64,000 nt of DNA from positions 10,917,501 to 10,981,500 of the forward strand of contig WPIO01000004.1 in NCBI GenBank assembly GCA_009760855.2, read 5' to 3'. The notes beneath the pieces were generated by a model. That model saw only the letters and a list, made by a program, of their open reading frames with translations, had not been told where the DNA came from and did not search any database. Shown here in pieces: positions 31,701 through 42,315 of the stretch (its first letter is position 1; each line of letters starts with the position of its first letter). This DNA comes from Cristatella mucedo. Taxonomy: Eukaryota > Bryozoa > Phylactolaemata > Cristatellidae. Made by a program: the position numbers and the translations under genes.

Positions 31701-34700
31701 ATGCACGGTCTCCAAAGGATTTGAGGTTTCTGCGGGGTATTTGCAGACTGTTGGATTCCGAAAAGCGGGTGGTACGATGCTTGGCCTGATGGGGGAGTAT
31801 ATCTGAGAGATAGGCTGGAGCCAAAGAATGGAGTGACCTAAAAGTGAGCGACAAAACCTTGAAGTCAATCCGTTGCTTGACTGGGAGCCAGTGCATGTCG
31901 GCGATGTGGTCTTATTTAATTGATGACACTGCCCCTGATCGCTGAACGACTGGGCTGTGACACTCGATGTGGTAAGGATGTCCGGACCGTGCTATTAGTG
32001 GTTGTTTTGCCAAGGGAGTCGGGGGACTCAGTGGGCGAGAGGGGCGAGGAGAGTCGTGCTTCGCCCCGCTCCGTGTGTAGGGAGAATAAACTGGTGGTGT
32101 TGCTCGTCGGCTAGCGTTTTGTGCGGTTCGCGACGATAATTCAGACTACAGGCGAGAAGTGAAGTAATGTGGCAACTGCGACGCTCACGATAGACAAGAC
32201 TAGCCGCAGAGTTTTGCACCAGCTGCAATCGCCTGATCGCACATGCCGGTAGGCCAGCGAGCAGTGAGTTGCAGAAGTCGAGACGGGATGTCACGTATGC
32301 ATGGACCAACTTGGACCAACATGGACGAACAACGGCGAGCCGTTCCACAGACTCAGTCTGTGGAATGGCTCGCCGACAGACTGTACGATTTGCAATTCAC
32401 AGCGTTTTCTCGATTTTCTTCACCGGGCACGAATGCACGTCAGTTTAATGCAAGTAAGAAAGATTGGCTGTAACGCACGGGGGGCTGCAGATGTATGCAA
32501 ATTATGTCGCCAGGTTGAAAGGCCACCAAGAGCAAAGACCACGAGGATTGTCGACCTAATAACAAGATAGGAATAATAACCTCGAGTTTAAAGCCTCTTA
32601 TCTTGCTTATGACAAGATTCTAAACGACAGGCGATCTTGCCTTTTGGGCATCATTTAAGAAGACCATCTTACCAACGCCGTAACATAAGGCGCAACCAAG
32701 ACATCTGTAATAGCCATCTTTGTCGACATGCTTCAGCCAGCACCGGCACACTATTTCTGCATTAATGCGACAGCGTTTCTTGTACTCTTTAGATTTCCTT
32801 TGCAAAGAAATGCACCTTCAAAGTCTGTCACGAGATAGTAGTGCCTTGAATTACATTCAAGCTATGTCTAGATAAAAATATACTAGCTAATTTAACAGCC
32901 TCTTTTGTATAGAGGCAGATGAGCCTTTACGGCTATTACCACCGCTTGCAGCGGCAATAAAAGATCGCCTACCGCAGGATTCGAACCCACCGCAGAGGTC
33001 GTAAAAAGCAACCCGCCTTACCTAGTATGCTATCAGGGCTCACCAGTTTTACATCGCTTACTAATTGTTGTAGCCTTCATTCTCGAAGATCTCTTGCGAT
33101 TGTCTCAGCAGAGAACCTCGGCCTCAAGGAGGTCCGCCAAGTTCCACACTGACAAATGTCCAGTTAAAATTGCAGACCGGCGGGAATGAAAAAGGGGGTG
33201 GGGTGACAAGCCGGCCTATCCCAAATAATTTCTCGCTCTACTTTAAGTATCCATAATCGCAACTCGCGCCTAGATAGGACGAGCGAAGTATAAACTCGCC
33301 TTTAACCCTTTTAATCTCAGACGAAAGGGGAGCTTCGAGGAGCCTGTAGGAATTGCAGCACAGCATACTTGAGTGCCATCTCTAGCAGCACTGTTGCCAC
33401 TAAATTTGAGCAGCAATCAATGATACGATTCACCGCCGGTACGTGAGAAGTTCAGGTGGGGGCTTCAAAGTCCGGCGGCTCCCCTAGATGCGTCCCTGCG
33501 CGGTCTCACGAACGAAGCGTCCTGTTTGTCAAATGGCGCCAACCCTGCTCCTTCTTCGCAAAAAAATAGACTCGTCTCCGCCAGCACTCCGTATAGAGTC
33601 AACATACCATCAAGCCTGAGCTTACCTGCTTAATATCGAATCCCTGTACTTCCTTCATGTAAGTCGGCAAGTTGGTCAACAGCGTGGTAAATCCCCAGTT
33701 GAGGCAGAACTGTACAGTCATAATAGCTATGAATGGCGGCGAGGTGAGAAATCTTCTCCACGGCAGACTTAGGAACTGCGAGAAGAGCGGCGGCGGCGGA
33801 GCCAGCGATTGCTACGCATCCAAAAATGCTCCTTCATGTCAAGGTCAAGGTCCCTAAAGCGGGCCGTTTGTGCAGCCGAGCATGCAGCTGAGCTCAGCGA
33901 GAGACCGAATAAAATAAGAGAAGTGACGAAAGCACGCTGATTGTGAGCATCATTACACATCAACAGTAAAGACTGCTACTTTCACACCAGCTCGCCGAGT
34001 GCAATGATAAATTGCCCACGGCAGGATTCGAACCTGGACCTGGGTCGCGAAGTGCCAGCACCACCTGGTCAATGGGCCAAGACCAAGAATTCCAAAACGC
34101 TTCCACCGTGCACCACGCGCTCGCTCTCTGGCTCGATGAAAAATCCACATTTTTAGCCCAGTTGGAACACGAAATGGCGAAGCTTCAGAATGCGCGACAC
34201 TTCAGGCCTCTAGGTGGACAGCTGGACAGCCGCCGCCGCCCATCGACGAAGCGCAGCAAAAAAGACATACAAATCTAGCTTGAACAGTAAGCCTGAACTT
34301 ACACCTTTAGCCTCAACAGTTTTCGCCTTTGCTCTTGAGCCAAGTTTTAATCACGTTTTCAGTAAAAGACCGGAGACCGCATTCACTCACAAGCAGACTG
34401 TAAAAAAAAGACCAAGCGCAAGGCACTCGGCTTTTTACCGAATGCCGGATGCGTTTAGTCATAAACAGCCAGGTATTGTATAGCGGTCGAGCGGAAGTTC
34501 AACTTGAAACGCGGGTCGCTGTTTTTCCCGGCTAGGCGCAATCGAAGTGTTAGATTGGCTAGAAAAAAATAAGAGCTCGATTCGCGTTTCGAAGGAAACC
34601 TGGGTATTTTCAGCACTGCACAAATAGCACCGCTGAGTTAAGAGACAGTTCTGCTAATATTACTACGCGGTATACGAGACTTCCGGTGAGGTAAGTGTGG

Positions 34701-37700
34701 TGAAGTGCGAATGCAATGACGTATTTCCTCGGCGCACTACGCTCGTTGCGCTGCGTATGCGTGCTCCGCCGCCTACGCCTCCTCCGCCGCCTGATCCTAC
34801 GGTCACGGCGCTCGCACGTGACGAGCTCGTGGCGCCGCCTTTCGCTTTCTCTTTGCTTCTCGCTTTCTCTTTGCTTCTCGCTTTCTCTTTGCTTCTCGCT
34901 TTCTCTTTGCTTCTCACTTTCTCTTTGCTTCTCGCTTTCTCTTTGCTTCTCACTTTCTCTTTGCTTCTCGCTTTCTCTTTCTTTCTCACTTTCTCTTTGC
35001 TTCTCGCTTTCTCTTTGCTTCTCGCTTTCTCTTTGCTGCTCGCTTTCTCTTTGCTTCTCGCTTTCTCTTTGCTGCTCGAGGCGATGTCTGCTGGCTACCG
35101 TACAGGCTGTCAGTGGCCTATAGAAAAATAATTCTCCTGCGTAACACTCGCCTAGTCTTTGTGGCTTTTTTAAATTATAGACAGAGAGAGAGAGAGCTTA
35201 CATTCCATTACGTTGCATTAAACTCGCTAACGCACTTAAATATGCAAAGGTACTCGTGCACATCGTGTGCAAAATACTCGTGTAAAGCAAAGCCAGGCTA
35301 ACAGAAAACGTGCAGGAGTGCTCGCATCGACCCGGCATGCCGTGGTAACATTAAGGGTTTCAAACGACATCCTCAAAACAAGCTTGCAGCATTCAAATAC
35401 TTACTGGTTCCTGATTGGTTGACCTTATCGGCAGGGTCGACTCGATGTATTCCCGCTCTGCCGGAGTTATCCTTGGATTTACCGAGGGGCTTTCGAACGC
35501 CAAGAAAAACCAGAGCGCAGACCAGAGCGCACCGATGGCACCTAGGCAGAGCGCAGAGGGCCCATAAGATACCGCCTGCGAACCGACGAGCCGATAGCGC
35601 ATTCGCAGAGCGATCGCCTTTTGCAAGTCCACACCGACACTATCACACCCGGAGCAGCCTTTTGGTCGCGAGATGCCGTAGCCAATCACATGCCTAGGTG
35701 ACTTTAGCAGAGGCCGGAAAACCGCCGCTACTTACCGAATACGTAGAACACAGTAGGCCAGCCTCCGTCGAATTCGACGTCGCACAGCAACCCGGCTATG
35801 GGCATGGCCACGACCGTGCCAATCATGCCGCCCGAGAAGGAGAACGTCACCAGCTTGCCCCTCTCTTGTGCCGGAGCCCATTTCGACCAGAGGACGTTCA
35901 TGCTCGGGAAAGCCAGACCCTGAAAACGCCATGCACCCGGAAGCTGCACGCGAGCGCTTGCAGCCGCCCGCCCATCGCGCCTTCGAAGCCAGCTGGTCTA
36001 GAGAGGCAGCTACAGCAGCCTCTTGCCTGCCAAGTCCGAGCTAGCGTACCTGGAACAGGCCTTGGATGACGATGACGCCAATTAGCAATTCGACGGCTTG
36101 CCTCGCAGCCACCGGCACGAGCAGAGCGAAGAAGCTGCAGCCCAACACCGACCAGCCGAACAAGTGCTTGGCTCCGATCCTGCAAAGCGGCGTCGCTCGC
36201 AGAGCAACGAGATTTTTAGCGGAGCAGTCTACGCTGCGCTGGGGCAGCCAGGACGGCCAGCAAAGGGCCTCCAGCCACGTCAGCCACGTCGTCGCAGGGA
36301 GCGCGAGCGCTCGACCAGTCAGGCACCAAAATGGCGATTGCAATATTACAGTCTATTGGCATTATAGACCTTTCCGTTTCAATTTCCTTCAACCGGGTTG
36401 TTCGAAATTTTACAGGAGCTACCTCAGAGCGTTCTTGCATGAGCAGTGACTGTAGGTGTAGTAACAAAAAGACAGTACGGCTTACTATTCGTGAATCAAC
36501 ACGACAAAGGAGTCTTACGAGCCTATACGAGTTCACTAGTGTGCTGTGTGTTTAAGACGTCAAGTAAATGAATGTCAGGTGAGCTAGCCGTCTATTATCA
36601 GCCAGACTTGGCCTGCTTGAGTCTGTCTAGACATAAATGCTAAGTTGAAGCGACTGGTTCGTTGTCGGAATGATGAGTCATCTGCAATCTGCAGCCACGC
36701 TTTAACGGCGACGGCTTACGAAGCAGAAAAAGAGGTATCACTAAACTGGTTAGAAAACTACAATGAGTCCGACGACATTTAAATAACATTGATTCGTAGC
36801 CAGTCGCCCAGCCCCAAGGCTGAAACGGAGAAAATCAGTGAGAAAATTTCTAGGTTTCTATCAACAAACATGTTTAGAGATGCCATCCCACGTTTTGATG
36901 ATTTCCACATACAAAGAAAGCATTAAGCCACTACACCAACCATATTTAACCCGGAAGTAAACCGGAACCATTATATGTACCAATAAACAATTTATCGACC
37001 TCTGCATCGTCTGCCACTAGAGTCTCAACTTGTTGAGCCTTGGCACGTCGAGGCATATGTTCGCAGCTTTTTGATGTATATGATCGTAACTTTCAAACAG
37101 CTTTCTTTATAGTGTGACATTTCACCTTGTACATTCTAGAACTCGGTCAATAATCCACGAATCTATGTTAAAATTGAAATGTGAGTTTGACTCAGCGTGT
37201 GTATCAATAAAATAGTCTATTATTATTATTATTATTATTATTTCTGATGTCAAAGGCTGCAGTCAGGCTACTACTCAAGAAAGCAAAAGCAAAAATAGAC
37301 CAGGAGAACTTAAAGCAAATTCTGCCTAGTCTCCCTTCTACCGTTCCTATCAAAAACAGTGGAACAAGTCGTGGCAGACCAGCTGAACTCATATATTGAA
37401 ACTACAAACCTTGCTAGTAAGTTCCAGTCTAATTTGAGAGCTAATCATTCCATAGAGTCAGCATTGCTTCGGGTGTACAACGACCTACTTAGTAATACGG
37501 AAATAGGTAGAATATCTCTGCTTTTTTTGGTCGATCTGTGGGCAGCTTTTGATACTATCAGTCCTTCTTGAGCGCCTTTCCTCTCGCCGGGGCATCATTG
37601 GCAATGCATTGCAATAGTTTAGGTCCTATCTCAGTGAGAGACTCCAAAGCATTGATGTAGATGGACAAAGATCATTCGAGGAACCTCTAAAATATGGGGT

Positions 37701-39716
37701 ATCTCAGGACTCCGTGCTTGGTCCAGTTCTTTTCACGGTTTATACTTTCCCTCTTGCCTATGTGATTGTCAAGTACAATCTAGGGTTTAACTCCTATGTG
37801 GATGACACTCAGTTGTACCTTTGCTGTGATCCCTCCCAGCCCTCGAGCACGTTTAATTCTCTTGACTCCCTTGCTGCATGTATTGATGGCATCTGCACAT
37901 GGACGGCAGCAAGTTTTCTTAAATTGAGTGCTACAACCAACTTACTAGTTGTGGGCAATCCAAGCGTGATTCAGAAATTGAAAGGCTATCGCTCAAAATC
38001 GGCTCTGCTAGCATATCTCCCGTTGAATCCGCACGAAATCTATGTTTCATGTTCCAAAGTGACCTTTCATTAGATGGCCAAATCAGCTCCACAGTTAAGT
38101 CTGCCTACTTTCAACAATATAGCATTGCTAAAATTCGGGCTTGTTTAGACAAGGATACTACATCTAAATTGATCCATGCATTTGTTACATCCAGTCTCAA
38201 CTTGTCTCAACTTTCGGCTACATAACATTGCTAAAATTCGGGCTTAAGGCAGAGATACCACATCTAAATTGGTCCATGCATTTGTGACATCCTGTCTTGA
38301 CTTCTGTAACTCACTTCTTGCTATTCTACCGGTCTGTGCAATCAAGCACTTACTAGATACAAAACTCTGCAGTATGCTTGTCTGTCATGAGCGTCGCAGT
38401 TGCCACATCACACCACTTCTCGCCGACCCGCACTGGCTCCCAGTCAAGCAACGCTTCCACTTCAAAGTTTCATCACTCACTTTCCCTTCATTCTCTGGCT
38501 CCAGCATACCCATCAGATCTACTCCCCCACCATCGTACCAGCCGCTTTTCATAATCCAACAGTTTACCAATACCTTGTACAAACCTCAAATCCTTTGGAG
38601 ATCGTGCCTTTAGTTCGTATGCTCCCAAAGCCTGGAACTCACTTCCGACTTCCGTCACAAAATCTCCTGACTTGACCACGTTTAAAAAGAATCTAAAAAC
38701 GCACCTATGTATCACAGCATTTAGTAGGTCCCTGTGATTCGACCTTTACGTGTTTATGTACTGACACCGTGCGTGTTACCACTAAACCACACTTTCATGC
38801 TGACCATGTGCATGTCACCCACCCCTAACCATGTTATTCTTGTTGTTTACCGATCATGCTTCCACTAACCTCTCAATCTTGCTGGCTTTGCAGCAAATGT
38901 AAAGAGCCTAGAAAGAGATTGAATTCTTTGAGGACGCTTTATCAAACGTATTACTATTAATTTGATAAGTATTGCTATGCATGCCTTAAAGCGTTCCAGA
39001 GCTTAGTACTCTATTCATGCTTCATTATTACATAACGAGTTATCATTGTTTATCTTTTTCAAAGTAAGTTGAATAATTGATTGTTCCAAGTGTTCCCGCA
39101 TCTTTTGAGGGCATATTATTCTGAATCTGTCGATTTTTATAGATTGCCATGTTTGAAAATTCAGTCTGATGATTGGAGTTGGGAGAAAAATCTTATGTTT
39201 TGGGAGATAACACCCGAGCCTTCCAATCTCACCTCTTCCAAAAATCGTCAAAACTTTGCATTATTTTTTTAAGATGTTCGTCTTTTGAAAGGCACCCCAG
39301 GCCAACAAACTGATTTCTTGACCAATTTCTGAACCATTTTTGAACACTTAAACCTTGGCACGAGATTCCTCATAATCGACAAGTTCGTGACTTATAGTTT
39401 TTCTTCGCTTGCATGCACTAGTGCTCCACGAGTTATGCTAAACAGTCTCCAGCCATTTTGCAAGCAACATTTCTATAATCTGCCAATCGCTCACTCACCG
39501 CTCCGCCAACCAGCCGGACGGTATTTGCAGCGCCACGTAGCCGTAGTAGAACGAAGACAGCACGAGCTCCTGCGTGGTGTGCGACCACGCGAACTCGCCT
39601 CTCTGCCGAATCAACAGAGCGCGCGCGGCCAGAGCGGCGGCTTCACGGAGTAGCGTCGAGATCCAGCGCAGTCGCGTCGTCGCAGTGACTGACAATCATG
39701 CTGTCGTGAACGAAAG

Positions 39717-39772
<56 letters not shown>

Positions 39773-40256
39773 GTCAGCACATCGATGGTTTAGTGATTTC
39801 ATGCAAGTTTAGTGATTCTGTGCATGTGCGAACGCAAGATTGTACGAACTGCAATGCCGACCACGATCTAACTAGGCTGCGCAGATCGCCTCGCTCCGAG
39901 GTAGGTTTTGAGTTCGGCATCGCTAAGCAACGTATGCCGAGCTCAGAAGAGGGGAGCAATGCCTTAGAAGGCGAATTCCATTTTCGGCCTGACTTTCCAA
40001 CGTGGCAACTACGCTTAGTCATGGTGGCTGTGTGGTGTCCTAGGGTTTTGTCCGATACACTTCGGCCGTGCGCCGAACACGTGGTGCACGAGGTTCTCGA
40101 GCGCTCGGGCTCCCCCACGCTCCGCTCAAATGGCTCAAACTGTAGGCGGCAGTGTGACTAGCACGCCTAAGCACCCACAGGTGCACAAGATTAATCGAAT
40201 CGCACCCGTAGTCCGAGCTCTTGGCACGTACGTGTGCCAGAAACACGAGAGAGAGA

Positions 40257-40310
<54 letters not shown>

Positions 40311-41810
40311 GAACGGCAGCGGAAAGATCGCAATGTTAGGCAAGAGCTCAGCAAAGAAGTGTAAGGGCGTCGGAGCATTGGCAATCTAGGTCCCAGCTCG
40401 CGTCCTCGATAAAGCCTACGCGACTGCGGGACATGCTTCTGAATTAAAGTCCTATCCACTACGGGCTCAAAGTACTCCGAAAAATGAAAGGCCACTAAGC
40501 ACATAATGCTGCGCTTGCAGAGTGCAAAGCTTGTCTGTCGCGATAACATTTGCTGAAAATATCGCCTTCAGCTTCGGAGGTTCAACTCCCGAGGAAGACA
40601 TCACGAAGAAAGATTAACGTGGACTTAAGCAGCACCGTCAGGCCCACCTGACCCTCACGGACGGGCCGCTCGATCGCCCTCGAACGTCTACGCTGGTAGC
40701 CCATCCTACGCACCGTCACATAAGTCTCATAGGAGAATTAAAGAAATAACAAAAGGTCGAGAGACTTTTCTTACGACTAGCTAGAAGTGAGAACTAATAA
40801 GTCATTTCCTTTCACTGGAAGTATCTCCTTCCGGCTTCCGAGAATTTCAAAGCGAGCTGGCCAAGGTCGAAGGTCGTGATACAGTGAGCGGGTAGCACTG
40901 TATTACAAAATCAGTCTGGCCGCTGTACTTTTTTCAGGCTACTCGTCAGAAAAAAATCGAGCGCTTCTATATTCTGACGAAAAGCGTTCACACCAAGCAA
41001 AATTGCATCGACGTTGGCGAAACTTGATTTTTAAACAGTGACAGCAGCTACTTTTTGCTCTGCAGTAAGTATGGATAAGTATGTGTGCAGTAAGTATGGA
41101 ACGTTGCACTGTTCAAGATCTATCGCCTATGATATATGTCTCGCTTTCGTTGTGAGTTTGCCTCCTTGTCAATCGCAATAATCACATTTTATCCTGCTGC
41201 AAGTTACGCACCTTGCCTCAAGCCAACTTGAAATATATCTGCGTAAGCTTTATAGATATGCTAAAACGGGTAATGTTAATAAACAATAATTAAAATAATA
41301 AACTTATAAAACACCATAGGTGTACTAAATCGCTTTCTTAGCATCTTACGTATAGATGCGGGAAAGAAAGCACTATACCATTCAATCGTGCTTCTTTTGC
41401 AGCAAATGTAAAGCGCCTAGAAAGAGATTGAGTTCTCTGAGGACGCTTTATCAAGTGTATTATTATACACAAATCTATACAGGTATACTGCATTTCACTC
41501 AAGTAATCTTTATACGTATATTAGTTATTTCCATACAAATGCGATGAAGGCGATTTAACCAGTCCCTGATATCAGCGCTTACCCGGAGAGCCGAGTCACT
41601 TCTTTGAACTCGAGAAACCGGATTGTCGCATTCACTGCCGACCCACGAGGTCGCATTCCAATCCGGGTCAGGCGAGGTCAAGTCGGTGCGGTCCACCATA
41701 GCCACTATTGCAATGTTGATGCTGACGCGCATGGTGTACAGGTTGAAAAATCCCAGCCAGGCGATGAAGGCGAGCACGTGCCGCTGCCCGGCGCCGTGAG
41801 CTGGAGCCAT
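28507..41810 (-). CDS. SLC17A5-like: SLC17 family transporter, sialin-type (10 exons)
   Basis: Join, in transcript order: 41810-41583, 39602-39499, 36179-36050, 35919-35736, 35541-35405, 33775-33626, 30523-30391, 30152-29997, 29721-29636 and 28731-28507. This gives 510 residues plus TGA; human sialin is about 495. All junctions are GT-AG with matching phases 0,2,0,0+1 nt (1),0,0,1,1,0. Family motifs run in order: [12 protein letters not shown] (segment 1), [95 protein letters not shown] and [13 protein letters not shown]. Known for the family: 12-helix anion carriers of lysosomes or synaptic vesicles, often H+-coupled. N52-A-T lies in the first luminal loop. Three charged residues usual in helix 4 are missing (I147, Q150, Q154), so the substrate is uncertain. 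No DxxLL-type lysosomal signal is seen at the N-terminus. Start: the only ATG before segment 1. Confidence 0.92.
28811..28980 (-). mobile_element. tRNA-derived SINE, full copy
   Basis: On -: ggtgagccgtgatggcacat, box B GGGTTCGAATCC, the body ending tgttgctacacatacg, and the tail gttaaatcagctagt. It sits in SLC17 intron 9. Confidence 0.85.
29636..29721 (-). CDS. SLC17A5-like: SLC17 exon 9 (residues 408-436)
   Basis: The acceptor is cttccgttatag|GT and the donor AAG|gtgagc, phase 0. It encodes segment 11, [16 protein letters not shown] then [12 protein letters not shown]. Confidence 0.92.
29997..30152 (-). CDS. SLC17A5-like: SLC17 exon 8 (residues 356-408)
   Basis: The acceptor is attttttcatag|GT and the donor GCAG|gtgagc, phase 1 on both sides. 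It holds segments 9 and 10 ([30 protein letters not shown]) and the family signature [11 protein letters not shown]. Confidence 0.93.
30391..30523 (-). CDS. SLC17A5-like: SLC17 exon 7 (residues 312-356)
   Basis: The acceptor is cttcgaacttgcag|AAT and the donor ATAG|gtgcgc, phase 1. It encodes [13 protein letters not shown], segment 8 and the short loop with [11 protein letters not shown]. Confidence 0.9.
30720..31265. other. SLC17 intron 6, nothing recognised
   Basis: No repeat or exon is seen between exon 7 and the minisatellite at 31268. Confidence 0.4.
31268..31350. repeat. Minisatellite with ggacatttcccc units
   Basis: Four to five units of about 16-20 bp of the type cggacatttcccccc; the unit core on - is ggggaaatgtcc. 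Confidence 0.8.
31347..32330 (-). mobile_element. L2-A LINE split by a solo LTR
   Basis: On - it encodes [46 protein letters not shown], then after the [21 protein letters not shown] and LKHLFRTAF, the 3' end and an AAT run at 31347-31361. It is 5'-truncated at a hairpin (32334-32374). Confidence 0.88.
31905..32150 (+). mobile_element. Solo LTR (246 bp) with 5-bp target-site duplication
   Basis: The element begins TGTGG and ends CTACA (TG...CA ends) and is flanked by ggcga at 31900-31904 and 32151-32155. Removing it and one ggcga restores the L2-A sequence (cggcgagaagtg) seen in other copies. AATAAA at 32085-32090 sets the + orientation. There is no internal region, so it is a solo LTR formed by LTR-LTR recombination. 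The superfamily (Gypsy, BEL or other with 5-bp TSDs) is not decidable here. Confidence 0.88.
32334..32374. repeat. 41-bp hairpin, 20-bp arms
   Basis: ggcgagccgttccacagact and its reverse complement agree at 19 of 20 positions, separated by one base (c at 32354). Confidence 0.93.
32881..33044 (-). mobile_element. tRNA-derived SINE
   Basis: The tail gttaaattagctagt, the body and box B GGGTTCGAATCC on - match other copies; part of the palindromic arm is deleted. Confidence 0.82.
33626..33775 (-). CDS. SLC17A5-like: SLC17 exon 6 (residues 262-311)
   Basis: The acceptor is ccgctcttctcgcag|TTC and the donor CAG|gtaagc, both phase 0. It encodes [16 protein letters not shown] and segment 7 ([20 protein letters not shown]). 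The NW and LLTxLPTYMKE pattern is sialin-like rather than VGLUT-like. Confidence 0.92.
33985..34085 (-). mobile_element. SINE-like tRNA fragment
   Basis: On -: ttggcccattgaccaggtgg, then ggtccaggttcgaatcctgc. It is related to the main SINE but has a different arm. It is probably a SINE subfamily, not a tRNA gene. Confidence 0.55.
34844..35075. repeat. 18-bp minisatellite, about 13 copies
   Basis: The unit gctttctctttgcttctc recurs about 13 times with few changes. Because 18 is six codons and no unit contains a stop, it leaves frames open on both strands (RSKEKA repeats on -). It lies in SLC17 intron 5. Confidence 0.95.
35405..35541 (-). CDS. SLC17A5-like: SLC17 exon 5 (residues 216-261)
   Basis: The acceptor is tctgcctag|GT and the donor CCA|gtaagt, phase 0. 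It encodes segment 6 ([15 protein letters not shown]) and the start of the central cytosolic loop ([18 protein letters not shown]). Confidence 0.92.
35736..35919 (-). CDS. SLC17A5-like: SLC17 exon 4 (residues 155-215)
   Basis: The acceptor is atggcgttttcag|GGT and the donor TTCG|gtaagt, phase 1. It encodes [20 protein letters not shown], the cytosolic loop signature of the family, then [16 protein letters not shown] and [11 protein letters not shown]. Confidence 0.94.
36050..36179 (-). CDS. SLC17A5-like: SLC17 exon 3 (residues 112-154)
   Basis: The acceptor is cgccgctttgcag|G and the donor CAG|gtacgc, phase 0. It covers IGAKHLFGW, segment 3 and segment 4 down to IVIQGLFQ. Family members normally have R...E...GLxEG here; this exon has I147, Q150 and Q154 instead. 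Confidence 0.92.
36240..37210. other. SLC17 intron 2, nothing recognised
   Basis: I see no exon or repeat up to the L2 at 37215. Confidence 0.4.
37215..37241. repeat. (ATT)n microsatellite
   Basis: Nine ATT units follow aataaaatagtct. It is possibly the tail of an older L2 copy. Confidence 0.92.
37245..38965 (+). mobile_element. L2-A LINE, RT to 3' end
   Basis: It encodes, with several breaks, [39 protein letters not shown] (catalytic block A), [18 protein letters not shown] (the DD catalytic block, at 37797-37850), [17 protein letters not shown] and SFGDRAFS-like, then the 3' end. Bases 38170-38270 repeat the block at 38130-38160 and 38220-38290 (IAKIRAC...SKLVHAF), suggesting a short internal duplication. 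Confidence 0.88.
39499..39602 (-). CDS. SLC17A5-like: SLC17 exon 2 (residues 77-111)
   Basis: The acceptor is gattcggcag|AGA and the donor GAGCG|gtgagt, phase 2. It encodes segment 2 with [21 protein letters not shown] and QIPSGWLAE. The arginine codon is split and completed by exon 3. Confidence 0.92.
39721..39770. repeat. (CT)n microsatellite
   Basis: A pure CT run of about 50 bases in SLC17 intron 1, immediately outside exon 2. Confidence 0.97.
40248..40310. repeat. (GA)n microsatellite
   Basis: A GA run of about 60 bases with a few GGG interruptions; it is complementary to the CT run at 39721. Confidence 0.97.
40320..41360. other. SLC17 intron 1, nothing recognised
   Basis: AATAAT-rich sequence at 41275-41300 may be the remains of a further L2 tail on -. 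No exon is seen. Confidence 0.4.
41370..41468 (+). mobile_element. L2-A 3'-end fragment
   Basis: It carries cttttgcagcaaatgtaaag, cgcctagaaagagattgagt and gacgctttatcaagtgtatt, then ATT. Only about 100 bases of the element remain. Confidence 0.85.
41583..41810 (-). CDS. SLC17A5-like: SLC17 exon 1 (residues 1-76)
   Basis: ATG at 41810-41808; the donor is CGG|gtaagc, phase 0. The exon encodes a short N-terminus ([11 protein letters not shown]), membrane segment 1 with the conserved arginine of the RVxxxxAIVAMV motif, and the first luminal loop with sequon N52-A-T and C61. It borders a CpG-rich tract. Confidence 0.9.
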
Positions 41811-41849
41811 GTCTGTCTGCAACTGATTTATTACCCCGAATGAGGAGTC

Positions 41850-42180
41850 GAATCGCCGCCCCGCCCCCCCCCGGCTTTGCCGGAAGTCCACCCGCTTCAG
41901 CTACGTCAGCTCCGGAGTGACTGCTAAGATTAAAGAAAACTGCGGGCGGTGCACGGCTCTCTAAGCGGCGGCCTTGCAAGTTGGCGCGCAGAAGAGCTCG
42001 AACGTCTTGTGAATTATAGCAAAGCATCCGCCGAACGCCCGCTGGCATCTCTAGGGCAGCTCTAAGAGTCTAGAGGCGAGGCGGCGGCGGCGCGCACGCG
42101 CGCACGCGCGAACGCACGCGCGAAGTTGCTTTTGCGAGCTCGCGAGAGAGCGTACGCGATGCGGCGGCTGAAACGAAAGA
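41850..42180. promoter_or_regulatory. CpG-rich tract upstream of SLC17 exon 1
   Basis: Immediately 5' (on the - strand) of the transporter ATG lies a GC-rich tract with alternating CGCGCACGCG motifs at about 42080-42125. Its position suggests the transporter promoter. Confidence 0.5.
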
Positions 42181-42315
42181 CGAGTCAGTTGGCGTTGCTT
42201 CCGAGCTGACTGGTGACGAGCTGACTGGTGACTACTGTTCCCGCGAGTTTTCCATAGAGCAACTTACATCAGAGGGGGCTCAGCTCAGAGCTCAGCTTTC
42301 CTCAAAAAAAATCTT

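Noticed and set aside
34663-35131. Lys/Glu-rich (-) and Phe/Leu-rich (+) repeat proteins
   Set aside because: They are created by the 18-bp minisatellite within an SLC17 intron, with no start context or homologue.
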